A stretch of 31,147 bases of DNA from JADLHS01 sp036274115 (GTDB taxonomy: Bacteria; Verrucomicrobiota; Verrucomicrobiia; Limisphaerales; JADLHS01): NCBI GenBank assembly GCA_036274115.1, contig DASUGI010000093.1:1-31147 (forward strand), written 5' to 3'. The notes under the pieces were generated by a model that was not told where the DNA came from, ran no database searches, and was given only the letters and a program-made list of their open reading frames with translations. How positions within the stretch are numbered: position 1 is the first letter of the stretch; every line of letters begins with the position of its first letter. This document shows, in pieces, positions 24,165-31,147 of the stretch. A program made the translations under genes and the position numbers.

Positions 24165-24187
24165 TCCAAAGCGTTTCTGTGTTTCTC

Positions 24188-25222
24188 GTGCTTCTGTTGA
24201 GGTCATCCATAAACCGTTTTCTTTCGGGGGCGATAACTTGCTGCCCGTTTGTGCTGCTGTTGGTTGCGTTGGTGTCGGGGTGCAGTGCCCCGCGATCCAG
24301 CAACGCGCTTCAGCGTTACGAATTCCAGCAGCCGCACATGGGTACGCTGTTCACGATCAAGGTCTATGCCGTGGATGAAGCGACCGCTCGCGCCGGAGCG
24401 GATGCCGCGTTCGCCAAGGTTGCTGCCCTGGACAAGATGTTGACCGACTATGATCCGGAGAGCGAATTGATGCAGTTGTGTCAGCGACCCGTCGGTGAAC
24501 CGACGCGAGTGAGCGATGAGCTTTTTGAGATCCTGCAGGAATCCCAACGCATCGCGAAGCTGACCGATGGGGCGTTCGACGTAACCATCGGTCCGGTCGT
24601 GCGCCTGTGGCGTCGCGCGCGGCGAGCTGAGATGTTGCCAACGCCCGAACAGTTGGCGCGAGCACGTGCGAGTGTGGGTTGGCAAAAACTACGACTGGAC
24701 CCTCGCGCCCGGACGGTCACGCTCAGCGTGCCCAGCATGCAGCTTGATCTTGGCGGTATTGCGAAGGGTTATGCGGCGGACAAGGCGTTGGGAGTGTTGA
24801 AGGCCAGCGGGCTGGACCGCGCTCTGGTCGCAGCCAGCGGTGACATTGCGGTTGGCGCGCCGCCCCCAACACAAAAGGGTTGGCGGGTCGAAGTTGGCTC
24901 GCTTGCGACCCATGATGCCAGGGTCCGGACGCTGTGGTTAGAGCATGCCGCGGTTTCCACTTCCGGTGATGCCGAGCAATTTGTCGTCATCGGGGGCAAG
25001 CGTTACTCGCACATTGTCGATCCTCAAACCGGGATCGGGCTCACGGAACGATTACAGGTGTCGGTGATCGGCAAACACGCCACGCAGACCGATGCGTTTG
25101 CCACCGCGGCAAGCGTGCTGGGTTGGGAACGCGGGCAGGCGTGGATCAGAACTCAAGCCGACTTGAGGTCAGTGTTCGCAAGATTTCACGACGGAAAGCC
25201 GGAAGTGCGTTCGACGTTCTGA
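24188..25222 (+). CDS. apbE: FAD:protein FMN transferase, lipoprotein form
   Basis: ApbE attaches FMN covalently to Thr in target flavoproteins (Nqr/Rnf subunits and other periplasmic flavoenzymes). The frame has no ATG downstream of the tRNA; GTG 24188 gives 344 residues and TTG 24197 is an alternative. The N-terminus is a lipoprotein signal peptide with lipobox VSGC (CPFVLLLVALVSGCSAP), so it is membrane-anchored in the periplasm. The family motifs are clear: HMGTLFTIKVYA, LTDYDPESELMQL, LDLGGIAKGYAADKAL, SGDIAVGAPP, YSHIVDPQTG, and the Mg-site TDAFATAASVLG. No target flavoprotein genes lie in this window. A longer reading from 24083 runs through the tRNA and is rejected. Confidence 0.88.
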   Translation: MLLLRSSINRFLSGAITCCPFVLLLVALVSGCSAPRSSNALQRYEFQQPHMGTLFTIKVYAVDEATARAGADAAFAKVAALDKMLTDYDPESELMQLCQRPVGEPTRVSDELFEILQESQRIAKLTDGAFDVTIGPVVRLWRRARRAEMLPTPEQLARARASVGWQKLRLDPRARTVTLSVPSMQLDLGGIAKGYAADKALGVLKASGLDRALVAASGDIAVGAPPPTQKGWRVEVGSLATHDARVRTLWLEHAAVSTSGDAEQFVVIGGKRYSHIVDPQTGIGLTERLQVSVIGKHATQTDAFATAASVLGWERGQAWIRTQADLRSVFARFHDGKPEVRSTF

Positions 25223-25284
25223 TTTCCAGTGAGTGCCTGGCAAGCCCTGGAAACGATCGCCTGTTTCGATAATCGAATGGCTGG

Positions 25285-26172
25285 TTACTGCCGGCTGCGG
25301 CGATATGCCGAGAGCAGCGCCAGGATGCCGATACCAACCAGAGTTGAGGTTGCCGGTTCCGGCACCTGTGTGAACTCGATGCGAACCAGCGTGGTGTCAA
25401 ACGAGTCTGCCGTGGTGGAGGCGCCGGAAGGGCGCAGGCTGAAGGTGTCGAACGAAAATGAGTTGGGCGTCGGGTCCGTGAAAGTCAGGGTGGCAAGGCC
25501 AGTGTTGTTGAGAGTGCCACCCGTCATGGTCACGAGGAAGTCGAGTCCGTCCAGCGCATTGCGCGTCAGGGTCATCTCAAAGGTGTACGTCGTGCCGCTG
25601 TCGTAGCCGTGGTTGCCGCTGGTCGCTCCGTTAGCGAGTCCGGCCCAGTCGGAACTGGTTCCCAGCATGGCGCCGCTGGCGACGGCCCGTTCCATCAGGC
25701 GGAACGGATTGCTGTTACCGAGAGTTTGCCCCATGTTCATGAACATCCCGTAGCCGGTATAAGCGGCCGTGCCGGGAGCGCCGTCGGCGGCGAGTCGGTC
25801 CGCGCCTGGAGTGTTTACGAGCGCCAGGCGAAAATTCTGGCTCGTGTTATTGAGGTTCACATTGGCTGGAGTGAAAACCCAGGTGAGTTTGAGAGTGTCA
25901 CCGGCGTTTGCCAAGGTTGTCTCATTCCCTTCGTTTGCAAAATACGTGGTCCAGGAAGCCGAGCCGGTCGGCACGCCCATCACCAGATGGCCCACGCTTG
26001 GAGTGAGGGTGGCGCCGGTGCCTCCGTTGAACCATTGGGATTCGGTGGGCAGATTCTGCTCGGATCGAGAGCCGTCGGCCCAGGTATCGTTGAGCAACAC
26101 ATCTCCCTGCGCGGATAATCCAATGGTAAGCAGAGAAGTTCCTAACAGCGTGGAAGTAGGCAGTAGCTTCAT
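25285..26172 (-). CDS. PEP-CTERM sorting-signal protein
   Basis: From ATG 26172 the product has 295 residues. It has a signal peptide (KLLPTSTLLGTSLLTIGLSA, cleavage near AQG) and a C-terminal PEP-CTERM tail: VPEP, a hydrophobic helix, then YRRSRQ. Such proteins are sorted by the exosortase EpsH/XrtA system to the cell surface, usually in bacteria that make exopolysaccharide. The body is rich in Thr, Asn, Gly and short strands (a jelly-roll or lectin-like fold is plausible) with no catalytic motif. It runs convergent to apbE and divergent from a second PEP-CTERM gene. No exosortase is in the window. The longer reading from 26226 precedes the signal peptide and is less likely. Confidence 0.85.
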   Translation of the reverse strand: MKLLPTSTLLGTSLLTIGLSAQGDVLLNDTWADGSRSEQNLPTESQWFNGGTGATLTPSVGHLVMGVPTGSASWTTYFANEGNETTLANAGDTLKLTWVFTPANVNLNNTSQNFRLALVNTPGADRLAADGAPGTAAYTGYGMFMNMGQTLGNSNPFRLMERAVASGAMLGTSSDWAGLANGATSGNHGYDSGTTYTFEMTLTRNALDGLDFLVTMTGGTLNNTGLATLTFTDPTPNSFSFDTFSLRPSGASTTADSFDTTLVRIEFTQVPEPATSTLVGIGILALLSAYRRSRQ

Positions 26173-26446
26173 AACGTCTTCGTCTCGCGTGAGCAAACGT
26201 CCGCACAACTCGGAACGCGTGCACACATTTTTGTTTGGGTTGGGCCAACCGTATCATGACTGGCCGTGCCGACAATCTTTTACCCTTGCAGGTTGATTTG
26301 AAAAAATGGCACTCCCCGATCTCCAGAGTAACGGCAGCCGCTTTTCGCCATTGCCGTAGAGTACCCGACGCGTTCATTTTGAAAGGACCGGAAGTTTTTT
26401 CCTTGAAGCCTCAAAATCGCTGTGTGACGATGCGCGCATCCGAAGT

Positions 26447-26452
26447 TGTAAT
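26447..26452 (+). promoter_or_regulatory. Possible -10 box of the second PEP-CTERM gene
   Basis: TGTAAT (5 of 6 to TATAAT), with GTGACG (4 of 6 to TTGACA) 17 bases upstream at 26424-26429. Initiation near 26459 would leave only about 8 bases before ATG 26467, which also lacks a Shine-Dalgarno site. Weak evidence. Confidence 0.25.
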
Positions 26453-26466
26453 TTGTAACCTGAAGT

Positions 26467-27144
26467 ATGAAAGCCTTGTCGTTCCTCTCCGCATTAATCG
26501 TCGCTTCTACATTAACGTCGGCGTCGGCCCAAATAATTGCCCAATGGACCTTTGAAACGAGTATCCCGACGACGGCAGGTCCGCATGCTGCGGAGGTGGG
26601 AACTGGCAGTGCGTCTGCATCGCATGCTGGCGCGGCAGTTTACAGTAATCCGGTGGGAAATGGTTCAGCGGAGTCGTTTTCCGCAAACACTTGGGCGGTG
26701 AATGATTATTTTCAGTTCAGACTCGGCACGGTCGGTTTCTCCAGGATTGGCGTCTCTTTTGACCAAACCAGCAGCAACACCGGTCCTCGCGACTATGATC
26801 TTACCTACAGCACCGATGGGGTTAATTTTACGTTGCTCGCGAGCTATAGCGTTTTGGCCAATGCCTCGCCGAACCCCACGTGGAGTAGCGGCACCTACCA
26901 GAGCCTGTTTAACTTCAACTATGATTTGAGTTCCATCTCAGCGTTGGATAACGCTGCGGATGTTTACTTCCGCCTGGTGAATACTTCCACGGTGTCCGCC
27001 AACGGTGCGACGGTTGCTGCCGCGGGCACATCGCGTCTGGACAATTTCACCGTTTACGTCGTTCCCGAGCCCACCGGTTTGACGTTGGCCGCCCTTGGTT
27101 TTGGCTTGCTTCTCGCCGCCCAGAGATTCATCAGGCGCAATTGA
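26467..27144 (+). CDS. PEP-CTERM sorting-signal protein
   Basis: A 225-residue protein with a signal peptide (MKALSFLSALIVASTLTSASA) and a C-terminal PEP-CTERM tail: VPEP, a hydrophobic helix (about residues 203-218), then RFIRRN. The body has beta-rich Ser/Asn/Thr stretches (QIIAQWTFETSIPTTAG, YDLTYSTDGVNFTLLASYSV) typical of surface proteins of the choice-of-anchor type, and no enzyme motif. It differs from its divergent neighbour in length and body, so they share only the sorting tail. A strong intrinsic terminator follows at 27169-27196. Confidence 0.87.
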   Translation: MKALSFLSALIVASTLTSASAQIIAQWTFETSIPTTAGPHAAEVGTGSASASHAGAAVYSNPVGNGSAESFSANTWAVNDYFQFRLGTVGFSRIGVSFDQTSSNTGPRDYDLTYSTDGVNFTLLASYSVLANASPNPTWSSGTYQSLFNFNYDLSSISALDNAADVYFRLVNTSTVSANGATVAAAGTSRLDNFTVYVVPEPTGLTLAALGFGLLLAAQRFIRRN

Positions 27145-27168
27145 TTTGCTGCTGAGGTCTCAGAAGAG

Positions 27169-27196
27169 GCGCGGATGTTGCATCCGCGCTTTTTTT
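27169..27196 (+). terminator. Rho-independent terminator after the PEP-CTERM gene
   Basis: A perfect 9-bp GC-rich stem GCGCGGATG / CATCCGCGC with a TTG loop (27169-27189) is followed by seven T residues (27190-27196). It lies 25 bases after the stop. The T-tract runs right up to the stop codon of the opposing gene, which ends at 27196. Confidence 0.9.
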
Positions 27197-28302
27197 CATT
27201 TCAGCGTAGCCAGCAGCGAGCGCAGAAATACCACGTTGTCGCACTGCACGTAGTTCATCGTTCCGCCCATGCGGGCAAAGCTTTTGCAAAAGCGCAGATA
27301 GTAGGCCGGGTTGTCCTTGGGCGGCTCGCCTTTGGTCCAATCCCAATTGCCGCCGTCCTGAATGTCTACGACGTAAATGGTGTGACCGCTAACAACCTTT
27401 CGTCCCGCTTGCAGGCGCAGGTTGTTGACGCAACTGAGACTCTTCTCGAAAACCTGGGGACCCATGATCGCGGAACCGACGCTCAACACGACCCCACCAT
27501 CCAGGCCCTCGACCGCTCGACCAAACAAAGCGAAATCCATTTGTGCGGCCCGGCCAATCGCGGCACCGTTGAACATGGGATGGTTGGAAATGATGTCGTA
27601 GCCGATGCCGGGATGGACCGTGAATGGAACATTGTGGCGAAACGCTTGCGCCAGAATCGAACTATGTTTGTGCGGATGCTTCACTTCGATGCGACCGGCA
27701 GGAACTTGGTGCCCGCTCATCGCCTGCAACAACTCGGCGCGGGCCGGTGAGAGGGGATGCGCTGGTTCGGCTCGAAGCTGGTTTTCCAACTCCTCGATTG
27801 ACGGCAGTGTGACGCCGTGTTCCTCGATGAATCTACCAAGACTGCGGCCATAACCTTCTCCGCGCAATGCTCCCGCAAGCAACGCCAGGTGAATGTTGCG
27901 TCCGGTCTCATCCCAGGTGCCGAACGTTCCCGTGGCCACATTTGCGCGGACGCTTTCTTCCGTGCGGCCCTGGAAAGCGAGTTCCCAATCGTGGATCGTG
28001 CCCGCACCATTGGTCGCGAGATGCGTCACCCAGCCGCCCTGAATCAAAGCGTTCGCCACGTTGAGCAGTCCGTTCTTCACCAGGTGCGCGCCGTAAATGA
28101 GCATCACGGTTGCGCCGCGATTGCGTGCGGCGAGGATCTTCTCAACGCAATCGCGAATCTGCGGTTGCGATTCTGCGGGGCAAGGCGGAGGCGGTTGGTC
28201 TGGACCAACCAGAAGTCCTTCAATGGCGCTCAGGCTTTTTCGCTGGGCCAACGGATAAACTTTGATTTGGTTCAACTCAAGCGGAGTTGGGAACTGATTC
28301 AT
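27196..28302 (-). CDS. Conserved Rossmann-like protein, possibly deoxyhypusine-synthase related
   Basis: From ATG 28302 the product has 368 residues (a further ATG at 28326 would add 8). The central part has an alternating strand-helix pattern with Gly-rich turns: GATVMLIYGAHLVKNGLLNVANALI, then GWVTHLATNGAGTIHDWELAFQG, and later VPFTVHPGIGYDIISNHP and LDGGVVLSVGSAIMGPQVFEKSL. Parts remind me of the deoxyhypusine synthase or COG1915-type NAD-binding folds, but the WGK catalytic-lysine motif of true deoxyhypusine synthase is not seen; the corresponding tail reads GGNWDWTKGEPP. No signal peptide, so cytoplasmic. The stop is fused to the T-tract of the opposing terminator. The ATG lacks a Shine-Dalgarno site. 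The function is uncertain; the gene itself is well supported. Confidence 0.6.
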   Translation of the reverse strand: MNQFPTPLELNQIKVYPLAQRKSLSAIEGLLVGPDQPPPPCPAESQPQIRDCVEKILAARNRGATVMLIYGAHLVKNGLLNVANALIQGGWVTHLATNGAGTIHDWELAFQGRTEESVRANVATGTFGTWDETGRNIHLALLAGALRGEGYGRSLGRFIEEHGVTLPSIEELENQLRAEPAHPLSPARAELLQAMSGHQVPAGRIEVKHPHKHSSILAQAFRHNVPFTVHPGIGYDIISNHPMFNGAAIGRAAQMDFALFGRAVEGLDGGVVLSVGSAIMGPQVFEKSLSCVNNLRLQAGRKVVSGHTIYVVDIQDGGNWDWTKGEPPKDNPAYYLRFCKSFARMGGTMNYVQCDNVVFLRSLLATLK

Positions 28303-28368
28303 TGCGGCGGGATTAAAGCACGACAATGCCGACTTGCCACGTTGAAAGTCAGGCTGAATGGAAAGCGA

Positions 28369-29532
28369 CTATCCGAACAAATACTTGATGAACCCGACCG
28401 CGCCTCCTGCCAGGACCAGCCAGACTGAGTTGAGTCGCCATAGCAGCAGCGCTGCTGTGGCGAGGATCGCAAGAAGAACGGTGATCCAGTCCACGAGCGC
28501 CGAGGCACTCAGTTGCCAGGTGACGACCGCCATTAGCGCCAACGAGGCGACGTTAACGCCGTCGAGAAAAGCGCCGGCTGCTGGAGCCGTGCGGAGTTTG
28601 GGAATGAGCGGAGCGCTCACGGCAACAAACACAAACGCTGGCAGAAAAATTCCGACCGTTGCCAACAAGGCTCCCATGGGGCCGCTCAAGATAAACCCGA
28701 TGAACGTCGCGGTGGTGAACACCGGTCCGGGAGTGAATTGTCCGACGGCGATGGCATCGAGTAGTTGGTTTTCCGTCAACCAACCCCAGCGTTCCACGAG
28801 ATCAGCGCGCAGAAATGCCAGTAACACGTAACCACTGCCAAACAGCACAGCCCCGACTTTCAGGAAGAAAAAGAACATCAGGTTGAGACTGAAGGGGACC
28901 GTGGCAGCGCCGGAGGCCACAACTGCTGCCGCGGCACTCGGAGCTCCGACCAACAACGGAAGAAAAGCAGCGTTCTGTTTTTTCGAATCGACTGCCTTGA
29001 GCGGAATCATTGCGAAGCCGGTTAAAAACAGGATGATCAGTTCATTTACCCCCAGAAAGCAGGCCACCAGTGCGACCATTCCAACAACCGCGAGGGTTTT
29101 GGTCTTCACCGCGGTTCGTCCCAGCGACCACAGGGCTTGAACAACGACTGCGATGATGACGGGTTTTACACCGTAGAGCAGCGCGTTGGCTTCAGGCAAT
29201 TTCCCATAGCGTACGTAGGCCCAGGCGATTGCGGTGACAATCAACATTGCCGGCAGAATGAAGCAAACACCGCCAATAATCAGACCAGCCCAGCCCGCGC
29301 GGCGATGGCCAATGTGAATAGCCATTTCTGTCGAGTTCGGTCCGGGGATAAGATTGGTTGCACCGAGCAGGTCGAGGAATTCCGCATGAGTGAGCCATTT
29401 CCGCCGGCGCACGACTTCGTCCTCCATCATCGCGACGTGGGCCGCCGGGCCGCCAAAGGCAATCGTGCCAAGTTTGAGAAACAACCCGGCCAGCTCGCGG
29501 AGCGTTTGGTTGCTGGATCGTGCGGGGGGCAT
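28369..29532 (-). CDS. chrA: Chromate transporter family protein, two-domain (ChrA)
   Basis: From ATG 29532 the product has 387 residues. It has the long-chain CHR architecture: two homologous halves with about ten hydrophobic segments. The first half carries KLGTIAFGGPAAHVAMMEDEVV and NLIPGPNSTEMAIHIG; the second carries KVGAVLFGSGYVLLAFLRADLV and IAVGQFTPGPVFTTATFIG. These FGGP and PGP-type motifs mark the family, which includes chromate efflux pumps; the true substrate in this organism is unproved. A GTG at 29607 would extend it by 25 residues and overlap the upstream cytochrome gene by 13 bases; the ATG is preferred because family members usually start just before LRELAGLFLKLG. It probably forms an operon with that gene. 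Confidence 0.88.
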   Translation of the reverse strand: MPPARSSNQTLRELAGLFLKLGTIAFGGPAAHVAMMEDEVVRRRKWLTHAEFLDLLGATNLIPGPNSTEMAIHIGHRRAGWAGLIIGGVCFILPAMLIVTAIAWAYVRYGKLPEANALLYGVKPVIIAVVVQALWSLGRTAVKTKTLAVVGMVALVACFLGVNELIILFLTGFAMIPLKAVDSKKQNAAFLPLLVGAPSAAAAVVASGAATVPFSLNLMFFFFLKVGAVLFGSGYVLLAFLRADLVERWGWLTENQLLDAIAVGQFTPGPVFTTATFIGFILSGPMGALLATVGIFLPAFVFVAVSAPLIPKLRTAPAAGAFLDGVNVASLALMAVVTWQLSASALVDWITVLLAILATAALLLWRLNSVWLVLAGGAVGFIKYLFG

Positions 29533-29594
29533 GGCCTGCCTGGTATTCGTGCCGCCAATCTTTGCCGAAGTGGGGTTCGGATGTGATACCGGAA

Positions 29595-30212
29595 TTATTC
29601 CGGCCACTTTGCATTCGGATCGAAGTTGATGATGGGTTGGGGCGGGGACTGTGGAATTTGCGGCCGAAGATACGGTTTGCTCGAAGCCTTGTGACAGGCA
29701 TAGCAGGCCTCAAGCGTCTGCTTGTAAGCGGTCACGAATTTGTCATGGTCCCTGGCTTCAATTGTTTTTTGCACCTGACTTAAAATGCCACTGTCCACGG
29801 CGTCCAGGATCGCTTTCAAATCCACGTTTTCGCCCGCGAGATCTTTACGCATCGGAATGACGCGCACCGCCCAGCGCAAGTGCGAGCGGGTTTCATCAAA
29901 GTAGAATTTCGCCAGCGGCCAGTTCTCCTTGTCTCCGGCAAACCAGAGATTTGCGAAATGGTACCCCACATCGGCCATGACGTGAGATTGGTCCGTCGCC
30001 TTTCCTTTCAAGATGTTGAGCTCGGCTTGCAGGGCGGCGATTTGATTCGTGAGGTCGGCGGGTTTGGTGGGTGTAACCGCCGACTGCGTTTGCGCTAAGG
30101 ATTGGAGTCGCAGCGCTACCAGGCCGGCGGCCATCAGGACCGTAAGCGTCAGCCAGGGCAGCAGCTTTCGAAGTCCTTTCCGGGATGCGGGTGTTATCAA
30201 GTCATTGTTCAT
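29595..30212 (-). CDS. Membrane-anchored CxxCH cytochrome-like protein
   Basis: A 205-residue protein with one N-terminal hydrophobic segment (about residues 18-40) that acts as a signal anchor, then a helical periplasmic domain. A single heme c attachment site CYACH is near the C-terminus (Cys170, Cys173, His174), the position found in four-helix cytochrome c' type proteins. The region before it has helices rich in Trp and His (YHFANLWFAGDKENW, ETRSHLRWAVRV). The C-terminal tail is Pro-rich. It may be a small electron carrier or gas/ligand-binding heme protein. The start at 30212 is supported by AAAGGA five bases upstream; the ATG 15 bases earlier is less likely. chrA follows on the same strand. 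Confidence 0.7.
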   Translation of the reverse strand: MNNDLITPASRKGLRKLLPWLTLTVLMAAGLVALRLQSLAQTQSAVTPTKPADLTNQIAALQAELNILKGKATDQSHVMADVGYHFANLWFAGDKENWPLAKFYFDETRSHLRWAVRVIPMRKDLAGENVDLKAILDAVDSGILSQVQKTIEARDHDKFVTAYKQTLEACYACHKASSKPYLRPQIPQSPPQPIINFDPNAKWPE

Positions 30213-30304
30213 TTTTTCCTTTCTCATCTACGACGATGCTTCGCCATTCTGGCCACGTGCCAGCGTGATCCCGGATTCGCAATCGAAGTTTCCGCGAACG
30301 GTGC

Positions 30305-31147
30305 TTAGACGTCGCAGATTTGCACGCCTTGCTTGAGCGAGGCGAGGGCATCGGGGCGCTTTGGTATGAACTCCTGCGCAACGTAACCTTTGAAGCCGGT
30401 TGCGACGATAGCTTCCATAATGCGCGGGTAGTTCAACTCCTGGGTGGCGTCGATTTCGTTTCGACCGGGCACGCCGCCCGTGTGGTAGTGCGCAAAGTAT
30501 TGGTGGTTGTCCTTAATGGTGGCGCAGATGTCACCCTCCATGATCTGCATGTGGTAGATGTCGTAGAGCAGCTTGAAACGCTCTGATCCGACACGCTTGC
30601 AGAGTTCGACGCCCCATTTGGAATAATCGCACTGATAATCCTTGTGGTTCACCTTGCTGTTGAGCAGTTCCATGATGACGGTGACCTTGTGCTTTTCGGC
30701 AATGGGTGCGATGCGCTTCAAGCCAATCGCGCAGTTCTCCAGACCCTTTTCATCATCCAGCCCTTTGCGATTGCCGGAAAAACAAATCACGTTCGGTGCG
30801 CCGAACTCGGCGGCGGCTGGCAAGGTGCGCTCCATGAACTCAACGATTTTATCATGATTCTCAACGCGATTCAGCCCACTGGTGATGCCGCCGGGCACAC
30901 CACTGACTACGGCGCACGTGAGGTCGTATTTTTTGAGCGTCGGAAAGTCCTTCACTTCGAGAAGCTCGACCGATTGCAGGCCGATTTCGTTTCCCGCTTT
31001 GCAAAAGTCTTCGAGCGGAATTTTTTCGTAGCACCATTTGCAGACAGAATGGTTGATGTGGCCTTTGAGCTTGGGAGCGGCTGAGTCAGCAGCGTTCAGG
31101 CGATGAGAGAGATTTGAGGCAACTGCGACCGCTGCGGAAGCTCCAGC
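30305..31147 (-). CDS. Hydroxypyruvate isomerase-like TIM-barrel protein, partial (5' end outside window)
   Basis: The frame is open from the window edge: 280 codons are present. The visible N-terminus (AGASAAVAVAS, then NLSHRLN) looks like the end of a Tat or Sec signal peptide, so the protein is probably exported. The body is an AP-endonuclease-2-type TIM barrel with the Hyi signature: GHINHSVCKWCY, ICFSGNRKGLDDEKG, TVIMELLNSKVNHKDYQCD, LLYDIYHMQIMEGD, YHTGGVPGRNEIDATQELNY and GYVAQEFIPKR. Hyi enzymes interconvert hydroxypyruvate and tartronate semialdehyde or epimerise related sugars; an exported form suggests a sugar-binding or epimerase role instead. A start at GTG 30955 would drop the conserved N-terminal strand and is rejected. 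Confidence 0.85.
   Translation of the reverse strand, partial: AGASAAVAVASNLSHRLNAADSAAPKLKGHINHSVCKWCYEKIPLEDFCKAGNEIGLQSVELLEVKDFPTLKKYDLTCAVVSGVPGGITSGLNRVENHDKIVEFMERTLPAAAEFGAPNVICFSGNRKGLDDEKGLENCAIGLKRIAPIAEKHKVTVIMELLNSKVNHKDYQCDYSKWGVELCKRVGSERFKLLYDIYHMQIMEGDICATIKDNHQYFAHYHTGGVPGRNEIDATQELNYPRIMEAIVATGFKGYVAQEFIPKRPDALASLKQGVQICDV

Noticed and set aside
24083..24187. Open frame extending apbE upstream through the tRNA
   Set aside because: It reads through a complete tRNA-Ala; the lipoprotein signal begins after it.
26307..26322. TGGCAC as a possible sigma-54 -24 box before the PEP-CTERM gene
   Set aside because: The -12 part reads GATCT after five bases instead of TTGC, so the site is incomplete.

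Overview
The window looks like chromosomal DNA of a Verrucomicrobiota bacterium, probably of the Pedosphaera/Limisphaerales type. The signs are two PEP-CTERM sorting-signal proteins, a PVC-type membrane-bound dehydrogenase with a CxxCH heme site, ThuA and Gfo/Idh/MocA proteins beside it, a Tat-exported-looking hydroxypyruvate isomerase, few Shine-Dalgarno sites, and many short palindromic repeats between genes. This placement is inferred from gene content; there is no rRNA or marker tree here.

Layout. 1-6.1 kb holds ordinary genes: a beta-barrel outer-membrane protein (minus), then a plus-strand run of a TPR membrane protein, UDP-glucose dehydrogenase, a HEAT-repeat protein and a Nudix hydrolase, then a minus-strand membrane protein with a TraB-like domain. 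6.2-8.5 kb is a wrecked type I restriction-modification locus. hsdR stops in the helicase domain and is joined to the last 35 codons of an IS200-like/REP-associated transposase. Next come an inverted pair of REP-like hairpins, a half-size hsdS with one target-recognition domain, a second inverted pair of hairpins, and an 86-base duplicate of hsdS fused in frame to the signal peptide of a BPSS1187-like hydrolase. No hsdM is present. 9.5-15.2 kb carries a DUF3024 protein, a large FAD/Fe-S dehydrogenase of the YdiJ/GlcD-GlpC type and a 708-aa membrane-anchored protein with an STN-like domain.

15.2-23.7 kb is all on the minus strand: bcp peroxiredoxin, rapA, a Gfo/Idh/MocA oxidoreductase lacking the usual catalytic lysine, a secreted ThuA protein, and the PVC-type dehydrogenase-cytochrome, whose N-terminus itself resembles ThuA. 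The last three look like a sugar or polyol oxidation module: cytoplasmic and periplasmic sugar-modifying proteins feeding electrons to a c-type heme. 23.7-24.1 kb is a gene-free gap with a purine/pyrimidine-biased inverted repeat and a promoter for tRNA-Ala(GGC); apbE follows the tRNA directly. 25.3-27.1 kb has two divergent PEP-CTERM genes, the second ended by a clear intrinsic terminator. 27.2-31.1 kb (minus) has a Rossmann-like protein of unsure function, a chrA-type transporter next to a CxxCH cytochrome-like protein, and the 3' part of a hydroxypyruvate isomerase that runs off the window.

The most unusual signal is a family of paired, inverted REP-like units (three pairs, six units). Their 9-bp stems differ in sequence but stay nearly fully base-paired, and all are followed by a conserved CTAT core. 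One pair lies right beside a transposase remnant of the kind known to mobilise REPs, and two of the three pairs bracket the broken hsdS.
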